Both the position numbers and the translations under genes were made by a program. Below the pieces are notes generated by a model. It had not been told where the DNA came from. It saw only the letters and a program-made list of their open reading frames with translations, and made no database searches. A DNA stretch of 64,000 bases. It comes from Giardia muris. Its lineage: Eukaryota; Fornicata; Diplomonadida; Hexamitidae. Where the stretch lies: positions 992,001-1,056,000 of the forward strand of contig CM016927.1 of assembly GCA_006247105.1 (NCBI GenBank), given 5' to 3'. Shown here in pieces: positions 57,161-64,000 of this stretch; positions within the stretch are counted from its first letter, which is position 1, and each line of letters begins with the position of its first letter.

Positions 57161-58000
57161 TCACTTCTCCTCGAGGATTTCCTGTAGATACTTCCACCCC
57201 TCACACCCCTTGGTTCCCAACGCTTGACAGAAGCGCGCGAAGATGCTTGGGACCTTGGCCTTATCTCGAAGTGGGATTCTCCCTACAAAGGCCTCCTCTA
57301 AACCCTCTTGATATTCAGCATAGAACAATGCGTCCTCAATCGTGGCTAGTAGCCTCCCATTGCCTCCTCGAAGATACCCTAAGCATAGGCGCAGCTTGCT
57401 CTCAATCGTCTCGGGTATGTCCTCATCTGTGGCCGCCTCACAAAGGAGTGGGAGGACGGGCTCATCGATAAGGATCGTCGTGGTGTGGCTCAGCACTAAT
57501 CTCGTTGTCCCAGTCAGGACCAAACCCGAGGTATTCTCGTCATCGTCGTCGTTACTCTTTATCGCCGTACGGAAGAGGTACTGAGTATCGAGACATAGGG
57601 TGGGGTGTGTCGAATGTGATGCATGCCAGTCCCGTAGATTGATGATGAAATCGATCGTTAAGTCGGAGCTGGATCCAGGGACTAAAAGAAGACAGGAAAC
57701 ATCCACTTCATCGGCCTCCACCTCTAGAAGTGAGTCCAGCTCCGCATATGAATACCCCTCACCGACTTGGCTAGGAGGTCCGTCCTCCTCGGGATAGACT
57801 GTGGTCTGTGCCAATTGGATGAAGTGGACGTTATCTTCTCTGATGGAATCATAGAGAGAAGTATGTTCAAGGTCTGAGAAGAGAATTACGAGTGAATCTC
57901 CCAGGTCATTGAGACGGCTCACATATTGAAGAAGGCGGGTGTCCGGGTGTGCCGTCGTGGCATCCGCACCAATACCTATGCCAGAACCGATCAGCAACAT
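57161..58000 (-). CDS. Unknown 279-residue protein
   Basis: A 279-residue acidic protein with a weakly hydrophobic N-terminus (MLLIGSGIGIGAD), a mixed alpha/beta pattern, Asp-rich loops (SNDDDDEN at ~150) and a helical C-terminus. No motif recognised. Opposed to the CCA-adding enzyme, 18 bp between starts; the next gene on the same strand begins 43 bp past its stop. Confidence 0.65.
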   Translation of the reverse strand: MLLIGSGIGIGADATTAHPDTRLLQYVSRLNDLGDSLVILFSDLEHTSLYDSIREDNVHFIQLAQTTVYPEEDGPPSQVGEGYSYAELDSLLEVEADEVDVSCLLLVPGSSSDLTIDFIINLRDWHASHSTHPTLCLDTQYLFRTAIKSNDDDDENTSGLVLTGTTRLVLSHTTTILIDEPVLPLLCEAATDEDIPETIESKLRLCLGYLRGGNGRLLATIEDALFYAEYQEGLEEAFVGRIPLRDKAKVPSIFARFCQALGTKGCEGWKYLQEILEEK

Positions 58001-58018
58001 TCAAGGACGAAAGAAATT
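58001..58018. promoter_or_regulatory. 18-bp shared divergent start region
   Basis: TCAAGGACGAAAGAAATT separates opposed ATGs at 58000 and 58019; A-rich on the plus side. Confidence 0.5.
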
Positions 58019-59557
58019 ATGAGCAAGTTACTAGCATCTACAACGACGGGCTCAGGATGCCCCCTCGAGCTTCTCCCACACGAGGCCCGGCTCTTCCAGT
58101 TAGTCAAGGACGTCGTTATTCGCTATACCCCATCGACCATCCTGAGAGTTGCTGGTGGTTGGATTCGCGACAAGCTACTCGGGAAGACCTCGCATGACAT
58201 CGATATCGCCATTGACAACCTGACCGGTGAGCAGTTCGGGCTGCACGTCCTGGCCTTGTTGCGGGAGCGTGGTGAGGAAATACACACCTTGAGTGTGATT
58301 CAAGCGAACCCAACGAAGTCGAAACACCTCGAGTCGGTCCACCTCGTCATCTATGACATCGAGGTTGACTTCGTGAATCTCCGAAAAGAGGTTTATGAGG
58401 CCGATAGCAGAATACCACAGATGGAGTTTGGAACTCCTCTGGATGATGCGCTGAGACGTGACTTCACCATCAATAGCCTTTTCTATAACATCACCACAGG
58501 AGAGATAGAAGACTTTACTGGCCATGGCCTTGAGGATCTGACCAACGGAATTATTCGAACGCCTCTACCTGCCACGGACACTTTCTTCGACGATCCTCTA
58601 CGCATCCTCAGATGCGTCCGCTTCGCCAAGCGTCTGGGCTACACCATCGATAAAGACATCTACGAGGCGACAAAATCATCCGCGGTCACCTCGAGGCTTT
58701 CAATCGTTTCTCGTCAAAGATATGCCAAAGAGCTACAGGAGATCCTCGGTGGCGATAACGTGCTCGATGGCTTGCGGCTCTTGAACGAGCTGAACGTCTT
58801 CAACGAGGTATTCGTCAGGTTGCTCCTATATAGTGGTGGATACGATACCCTGGACGATTTAGACGCGCAGAAGACGCTATATGGAAAGGTGGCTGCTACT
58901 CTGCGGACGTCCGTTGATACCCTCAAGAAGAATCAGGAGTTCCTCCCTGACAACCAGGCCTGCTTCTTCCTCTTGGCTCACTACTCGATCTCTTCCGCCC
59001 TCGAAGACATGGTAGGATCATCAGTAACGCTCAAAACGGCTATCCTCGAAGACCAACAAACCAGCAAAAAGGAGAAGATCACCATGCCCACAACCACGTA
59101 CGTCACAAAGATATGTAGTGCCACTGGCAACTCCGTCGCCGCAGAGGTCGAGGCGATGCGGACGTATCAGAGATGGACTGAAAGCTCTCTTGCACTTGAC
59201 AAACATTATGGGAATGGCCTCTTATTGTGCGAGCTCCATGCTACAAAGGGGTTAACCGCAGCCGTGGCCGCGCTAGCCGCCTCGAAGACGTTCAATCGCC
59301 TTCTACATACAGAACTAAAGTGTGGGGACGACCTATCCCAGTTCCTATCTGGACGCTACAACGTGCAGGTGCAACGGGTTGCAGAACAGTTAGACATCAA
59401 GGACAAGACGCGATATACCCAAATAAAGCGGGCGGCCCTCACCGTCTACTTCACCCACCATCCCGCACCCGCGCACGCAACGGCCCCCTTTGACGATGAG
59501 TTCTGGGTCGCCCACCTCGAAGAGATACGACGAGTGTTGCAGCTACTTCTTGCGTAA
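58019..59557 (+). CDS. TRNT1: CCA-adding tRNA nucleotidyltransferase
   Basis: A 512-residue class II CCA enzyme that adds or repairs the 3' CCA of tRNAs. The catalytic region has VAGGWIRDKLLG and DIDIA (D60, D62), followed by RRDFTINSLFYN, the FDDPLRILRCVRFAKRLGY segment and the helical body and tail domains. Start at ATG 58019 (ATTATGAGC); the upstream extension lies antisense to the divergent gene. It overlaps the convergent coiled-coil gene by 15 bp (59543-59557). Needed here because tRNA-Gly in this window has no encoded CCA. Confidence 0.95.
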   Translation: MSKLLASTTTGSGCPLELLPHEARLFQLVKDVVIRYTPSTILRVAGGWIRDKLLGKTSHDIDIAIDNLTGEQFGLHVLALLRERGEEIHTLSVIQANPTKSKHLESVHLVIYDIEVDFVNLRKEVYEADSRIPQMEFGTPLDDALRRDFTINSLFYNITTGEIEDFTGHGLEDLTNGIIRTPLPATDTFFDDPLRILRCVRFAKRLGYTIDKDIYEATKSSAVTSRLSIVSRQRYAKELQEILGGDNVLDGLRLLNELNVFNEVFVRLLLYSGGYDTLDDLDAQKTLYGKVAATLRTSVDTLKKNQEFLPDNQACFFLLAHYSISSALEDMVGSSVTLKTAILEDQQTSKKEKITMPTTTYVTKICSATGNSVAAEVEAMRTYQRWTESSLALDKHYGNGLLLCELHATKGLTAAVAALAASKTFNRLLHTELKCGDDLSQFLSGRYNVQVQRVAEQLDIKDKTRYTQIKRAALTVYFTHHPAPAHATAPFDDEFWVAHLEEIRRVLQLLLA

Positions 59558-60262
59558 CCGCTTGTAGAGCAGGTGCCTGTTGAGTTCGGCTTGTAGTCTT
59601 TCCTGCAGTGTTAATGCGAGTCGAGTGGTGTCACCTAGCAATTGCAGCTCCCCATCCTCGAGCGTGATTGTTGCGTACCGTTGAGCCTCCATCTCGACCT
59701 CTTCGAGTTGGTATTTGAGGTCCTCAGCCTCGGCGACGAGCGAGCTATATCGTGCTTCAAGCGCCTCAAGCTCTGCTCGAGCTGTCCCAAGGTTTGCCGC
59801 TATGGAAGCATACTCGGTCTGCTTTCTTTTGCATTGCCGACGAGCGGTGGTAAGCTTTTCTTGTAGCTCGAGGAAGATGGTCTCCAGGACGTCCACCTCC
59901 TCCTTCTGTCTTTCCAGCCCCTCCACCTTTTTCCCTAATGCCTTGCGGTTGAACGCGATCGATTGGCGTAACTCCTGAAGAGGCGCGTCGGATTCCGTGG
60001 CCCGTAGCCGAGCATGCTGGGCCTCGAGCTCCGTCACCTCTGCCGTGAAGGACGTGATGTAGGACATCAGAAAACCCGCACACTTTGTGGTATTCCGTGC
60101 CATCAACGCGGCTTCAGCGTTCTGGAGTAAAGAGGCTAGAGGGGCGGGATCAATGGCCAGGACCCCATCGGGTGGCGGGGTCGATGGCGTTATACGTGGA
60201 CTCACCTCACTACTCGGCCGTACGAGGGAGAGCTCCACATCCGGAGGCATGGACTCGTCCAT
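59543..60262 (-). CDS. Coiled-coil protein, unknown
   Basis: A 239-residue protein. ATG 60262 (MDESMPPDVE) has a GCAAATG context and is preferred over the ATG at 60316. Residues 1-35 are acidic/Pro-rich, and ~50-220 form a nearly continuous coiled coil. Short basic C-terminus (LYKRLRKK). No family recognised; flagellar or kinetochore coiled coils have similar composition, but nothing is diagnostic. Confidence 0.7.
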   Translation of the reverse strand: MDESMPPDVELSLVRPSSEVSPRITPSTPPPDGVLAIDPAPLASLLQNAEAALMARNTTKCAGFLMSYITSFTAEVTELEAQHARLRATESDAPLQELRQSIAFNRKALGKKVEGLERQKEEVDVLETIFLELQEKLTTARRQCKRKQTEYASIAANLGTARAELEALEARYSSLVAEAEDLKYQLEEVEMEAQRYATITLEDGELQLLGDTTRLALTLQERLQAELNRHLLYKRLRKK

Positions 60263-60376
60263 TTGCACTTTTCTTCCTATGCGGTCGGAAGGAGAAGGGG
60301 AGCAACGTTCCAGCACCAGCCTATAGGTCCCAATTACAGAACCTAAGATCTATGAGGGAAACAAATTTGGGGGGCG

Positions 60377-62116
60377 ATGCCGGTGACAAAACTCATGGAG
60401 GCCGCTCGCTGCGGCGACGCAGCCGCCATCCACGCCAATTTGGCGCAGGCGACCCAGAAGGATGAGGTGGGGCGCACGGCCCTGATGTACGCGGCTCGTG
60501 CGGGCTTCACTGACGGCGTCAAGCTCCTCGCCTCCCGAGAGGCAGGACTCAAGGACGCGTGCGGGATGACGGCGCTGATGTACGCCGTCGAGCAAAACCG
60601 GCTCGATGTGGCCCAGATCTTGATCGCCTTCGAGACCGGACAGATAATTGAGAGTGGAAGTCATCAAGGTTTTACGGCCCTTATGCTTGCGGTCCACAAG
60701 GGCCTTGGCGAGATGGTTCAGGTCCTTGCCAGACGGGAGTCTCGCATCGCCGGCCGCAACGGTGTTACCGCCTTGATGCTCGCCGCCTCCGGAAATCGGG
60801 ACGACTGCGCTCGATCATTACTCGCCGAGGTCGGAATGCAGACCACCGGGAGAATCCGCATCAGCGGGAAGACCTTGGAGCGCGGTTCTACAGCCCTCAT
60901 GACGGCCGTGGTGTGTGGCAACGCCCGGATCGTCCAGCTACTCGCGCAACATGAAGCATCGATATCAGATTTCAGAGGGATGACAGCCTACAAGTATGCA
61001 ACGACCCAGGGCGACGCAACGATTCTCGGTATCCTTGCGGCCTTCAGCCGCCCGAGGCAAGAACGTCAAGATGTCGAACCTGAATCTTCAGTCCCTCCGG
61101 GATCTCCTCCTCCCGAGGCCCAGAACTCCTTCCGGATCCCCGATTCTCGTCCTCAACCTCAAGCTCGGCCCGCTCAAGCGCAAGACTCAGGGATGACGCC
61201 TCTCATGATCGCTGCCGCAACGGGTGATGTACACCGCGTCAGCCTTCAAATTCGTGATGCTGGGAAGCAGACGACTTCGGGCCGCACGGCCCTAATGTTT
61301 GCAACGGAGCGTGGGCATGTGGATTGCATTTCCTTGCTTCTGGACAAAGAGGTGGCTCTCCAGGACAATAATGGGATCACAGCCCTCATGTTCGCCGCCC
61401 ACGCGGGTGCTTCCGAGTGTGCACGTTTTCTCCTCTCCGAGGTCGGTATCACAACAAAGGCGCCAACGGCAAAATTCCCCGCAGGGACAACCGCCCTCAT
61501 GATAGCGGCCTACTATGGTAGGGCTGATATCGTCAAACTACTAAAGGTATATGAGCAGGGCATGAAGAACAGCCGCGGTCTGACGGCCTTGGACTATGCG
61601 GAACAGCGAGGGCACACAGAAATCATACAGGAGTTATCGCCTCTGCACAACAAGTCGCCTATTGTCTCACCCAGCGCCTCGCCGCGTACGGCGGGCCCAA
61701 GGATACGAAGTACGCACGCACCCCCATCGGAGAGTGTTTCGCCTCGTCAAGAACAAGCAAGGCGATATGACGGGGCTACACACCGGCTAATTGACGCCTC
61801 GCCCGAGCCATCTCCCTCTCCCTTTTACCCGGCCTCTCCACGCAGTCAGTTAAGTACCCGTCCCAAGAATCCGGCGCCAGACATGTATGGCCGTCAACTC
61901 CCAATGTACGACCCGGCAATGAGCTCATATAGGGGCGCGGAACGCCCGCCCATCTATTCGCCCCATCGCACAGTCCCCTTCAGTAGTCATCCGCGCTATG
62001 ACCTGGGTAGCCTGAATCTCAGTCGGTCAGTGACTAGTCCCTCGCGGCCCAGCGATATAAGGTATGGGAATGGAGCCAGAGACCTGCGCGGTCATACCAT
62101 CCCAACCTTCTTCTAA
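60377..62116 (+). CDS. Protein 21.1-type ankyrin-repeat protein
   Basis: A 579-residue protein with two ankyrin blocks (~1-225, ~270-420: RTALMYAARAGF, MTALMYAVEQNR, TALMLAVHKGL, TPLMIAAATGD, RTALMFATERGH, TALMFAAHAGA) separated by a Pro/Ser/Glu-rich linker. The C-terminal ~155 residues are Pro/Ser/Arg/Tyr-rich and disordered. No kinase, RING or coiled coil. Scaffold role inferred. Confidence 0.88.
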   Translation: MPVTKLMEAARCGDAAAIHANLAQATQKDEVGRTALMYAARAGFTDGVKLLASREAGLKDACGMTALMYAVEQNRLDVAQILIAFETGQIIESGSHQGFTALMLAVHKGLGEMVQVLARRESRIAGRNGVTALMLAASGNRDDCARSLLAEVGMQTTGRIRISGKTLERGSTALMTAVVCGNARIVQLLAQHEASISDFRGMTAYKYATTQGDATILGILAAFSRPRQERQDVEPESSVPPGSPPPEAQNSFRIPDSRPQPQARPAQAQDSGMTPLMIAAATGDVHRVSLQIRDAGKQTTSGRTALMFATERGHVDCISLLLDKEVALQDNNGITALMFAAHAGASECARFLLSEVGITTKAPTAKFPAGTTALMIAAYYGRADIVKLLKVYEQGMKNSRGLTALDYAEQRGHTEIIQELSPLHNKSPIVSPSASPRTAGPRIRSTHAPPSESVSPRQEQARRYDGATHRLIDASPEPSPSPFYPASPRSQLSTRPKNPAPDMYGRQLPMYDPAMSSYRGAERPPIYSPHRTVPFSSHPRYDLGSLNLSRSVTSPSRPSDIRYGNGARDLRGHTIPTFF

Positions 62117-62341
62117 GCGTCGCTCTGAGCTATCTGCCTTTGGGGGAGAATGGAGATAGGGGTCTCGAAGCTATTGGACTTTTAATGGGTAAGTGGTGCC
62201 ATAGCCTACCAAGTGTGCTAGAAGAGGAGAGGATACGCGTGGTCACGGACTGCGCAAGGGACTCCTGGACTCATAGCTGGCTGGGAAACCGTCAAAGTGC
62301 AGGTAAACTCACTCGGTATCATCCAATCTCGTAGCTATTCA

Positions 62342-62677
62342 ATGAAACATGAAGCCATGAGCGAGTCTCCAGCCTTTGCAGACTGCCCCTTCAACTGTCA
62401 GGTGGAGGTACACATCGTCAACAACCTGATCACCCGGCGTGTGACGCTGAGTCGCTTTGAAGTCCATCACATTCTTGGGGCCTGGCTCGCCATCAAGAAG
62501 CGCGGAGGAAAGGCGCCGGATTTCCAGTACATCACCCACGAGAACCAGGGCTACGTGATTATTCCGGTCCCAGCGCTCCATTACAAGCTGATCCTACCCT
62601 TATGCCCACGAGGAGAGATGCGTTTCCCTATGACGGGCTATATTACGGACGAAAGGCTCCTGCCACTGGCCACTTAG
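62342..62677 (+). CDS. Small unknown protein
   Basis: 111 codons from ATG 62342 (MKHEAMSES); ATG 62357 is also possible. Composition looks coding (alternating hydrophobic beta-like segments, QVEVHIVNNLITRRVTLS). No family recognised. It stands alone between the ankyrin gene and the sirtuin. Confidence 0.5.
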   Translation: MKHEAMSESPAFADCPFNCQVEVHIVNNLITRRVTLSRFEVHHILGAWLAIKKRGGKAPDFQYITHENQGYVIIPVPALHYKLILPLCPRGEMRFPMTGYITDERLLPLAT

Positions 62678-62874
62678 TTCGCGTGGCTCGTTTAGATCAT
62701 GGAACTATGGTCCCTCACTCGTACCGGTTTCCCAGTGTCATTGCTCTTGAAACGTTATCACCACACAGGTCAAATACGACATCTCACAGCGCGATCTAAT
62801 CTGCAAGGCACGTGCATGTATGAATAAGCGGTCGACGGGGAGACACGGCAAGATGGAACTGCGCGTCGTCAATC

Positions 62875-64000
62875 CTACACGGTTTCAACGGAATCTACAT
62901 CTATTGTGCTGGACCTGGAGGGCTGAGTATCAAGTAAACCGAGGAGCTGTCCCACCCGTTCCAGGACGTTGAGCCCACCCATTGTGATACTGAAAAGGTT
63001 TTGGGGAGGGGCCTTCCGTGACGAACGTCCCGACCGTCCATCGGTGTTGACTCTAAACATTGCGGCAGGGATGCCTGTGCGCGAACACTTTGAGAGAAGC
63101 CCTTCAAGCTCGTGTCTAACAGTCGGTATACGCAGCCCACACCCAAGCTCAAGAAGACAAACCTTGGCGTCCTTTTCCTTGAGGAGTCGCCGCCGAAACT
63201 TGGTGTACTGCTCCTCCTCAGAGCACAACTCGATGAAGAGGTCGTCGTTGAACATCAGGACACGCGGGCGTAAATAATACCCACAGTCCGGACACAAAGG
63301 GTGCGAATCGACCGTCCCACTCTTCAAAAGTCGGCGTGTTCGCTCATACACTTGTCTATATGGCTCCTCCGTCGTACGCCTTGGAGGCGGTGACGTCAAG
63401 ATCTTGGGGGGAGCCGTTGGAGCTGTCCTTTGCTTCTGCTCTCGGGGGTCCTGACGGTCTATCAAGAAGCCGGACGCCTCGTAACTATTGATGTGGCGCT
63501 CCCCAGTGCTCGTGATCGTGCGAGCCGCCTTCCGAATGAGCTCGAGATCAATCCCCTGCCTTTCAAGTGCTCCGGCTAAAGTTGGCTTGGTACTAGTGTG
63601 AGGTCGTAGATTCGGTAGTGAAGACGCGGAAGGCTGTGTTAAGGGAAGCCAGGTCCCATTACCGACATAGTGTGCGGCACGTACTTGACTCGGGAGGGCC
63701 GTACTCGAGAAGGGACGAACTCTTCCAACACTTGGGCAATGCATCGTCCTCTCATCGATGTTGAAACGATGCTCGAATGGTAGTCGGAAGATGGCACCAG
63801 CCTTACACGAGCGAGCACATTGCCAGTCCATGCAGGTCCCATGGAACTCGTAGATGAGTTCTCGGGAGACCCCGATCTTCTCAAAGTGCGAGTCGACATT
63901 ACTGGAGTAGATGAAGAACCGTTTCTCAGGGTACTTCTCAACCAGACGCCGAACGATGGTGTACCCGAGGTGGGGCTCCGTCTCCCTGTAGGCATTGTAG
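62875..64000 (-). CDS. Sirtuin (Sir2 family), 5' part missing (runs off right edge)
   Basis: 375 codons to the edge. Landmarks: TEPHLGYTIVRRL, SSNVDSHFEK (the NxD motif) and the catalytic His in YEFHGTC, then the first zinc pair within DWQCARSC and a second pair in CPDCGYYLRPRVLMFND, followed by ELGCGLRIPTVRHELE, which corresponds to the GTSL..P region. Sirtuins are NAD-dependent protein deacylases. About 170 residues separate the two zinc pairs, far more than the usual 15-40, and this insert is Pro/Ser/Arg-rich. The NAD-binding GAGxS and Rossmann start lie outside the window. Confidence 0.85.
   Translation of the reverse strand, partial: YNAYRETEPHLGYTIVRRLVEKYPEKRFFIYSSNVDSHFEKIGVSRELIYEFHGTCMDWQCARSCKAGAIFRLPFEHRFNIDERTMHCPSVGRVRPFSSTALPSQVRAAHYVGNGTWLPLTQPSASSLPNLRPHTSTKPTLAGALERQGIDLELIRKAARTITSTGERHINSYEASGFLIDRQDPREQKQRTAPTAPPKILTSPPPRRTTEEPYRQVYERTRRLLKSGTVDSHPLCPDCGYYLRPRVLMFNDDLFIELCSEEEQYTKFRRRLLKEKDAKVCLLELGCGLRIPTVRHELEGLLSKCSRTGIPAAMFRVNTDGRSGRSSRKAPPQNLFSITMGGLNVLERVGQLLGLLDTQPSRSSTIDVDSVETV

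Noticed and set aside
57118..57204. Longer N-terminus of the ABHD17-like hydrolase
   Set aside because: Would overlap the 3' end of the upstream same-strand gene; no homology in the extra 29 residues.
1..64000. CRISPR arrays, insertion sequences, retrotransposons, telomeric repeats
   Set aside because: None seen on either strand; tandem signals are ankyrin or coiled-coil coding repeats.

Overview
The window looks like nuclear DNA of a diplomonad of the genus Giardia. The evidence is the very dense gene packing (many neighbours 5-30 bp apart or overlapping), A-rich start contexts, AGTGAA-type polyadenylation signals touching stop codons, ankyrin-repeat proteins with the GxTALMYAA style typical of Giardia 'protein 21.1' and NEK kinases, a CXXC-rich variant-specific surface protein (VSP) relic, a ubiquitin-like/S27a fusion without a diglycine, and one tiny intron with a CTAACACGCAG acceptor. 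The sequence is GC-rich. I cannot name the species from sequence alone; a Giardia other than G. intestinalis is possible.

Layout. 1-12 kb: a NEK-like pseudokinase with ankyrin repeats runs off the left edge (minus strand). It diverges from a plus-strand series: coiled-coil protein, small kinase, short coiled-coil protein, and a 2046-residue protein with a Dbf4-type zinc-finger motif. 12-19 kb: an unstable-looking accessory region with an active-looking NEK kinase (kinase at the C-terminus), an ankyrin/coiled-coil/RING protein with a decayed 5' end, a protein 21.1 paralogue, a duplicated 5' flank, a VSP fragment and a kinase fragment, set between two gene-poor intervals of about 1 kb. 20-32 kb: tRNA-Gly(GCC) overlapped antisense by the 3' end of a 2367-codon gene, an unknown 497-residue protein, an RBM22/Slt11-like splicing factor and an RTEL1/XPD-family helicase. 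32-42 kb: a 1308-residue pseudokinase/ankyrin protein, a CMGC-like kinase, the RRP8 rRNA methyltransferase, AP-2 sigma, an inositol monophosphatase-family phosphatase and a coiled-coil protein. 42-54 kb: a Ski2-like (Brr2/ASCC3) helicase, GlnRS, hybrid cluster protein, an intron-containing LSM2 and a large HEAT-like (possibly karyopherin) protein. 54-64 kb: a PIH1D3/DNAAF6-like dynein assembly factor, calmodulin, Ubl-S27a, an ABHD17-like hydrolase, CCA-adding enzyme, several unknowns, an ankyrin protein and a sirtuin running off the right edge.

Most genes are single-copy housekeeping functions: RNA processing (RBM22-like, LSM2, RRP8, CCA enzyme, perhaps the Ski2-like helicase), translation (GlnRS, S27a, tRNA-Gly), flagella (PIH1D3, calmodulin), endocytosis (AP2 sigma) and anaerobic nitrogen-stress chemistry (HCP). 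Functional neighbours are not grouped into operons. The recurring architecture is head-to-head pairs whose start codons lie 10-25 bp apart and tail-to-tail pairs that overlap by 4-20 bp.
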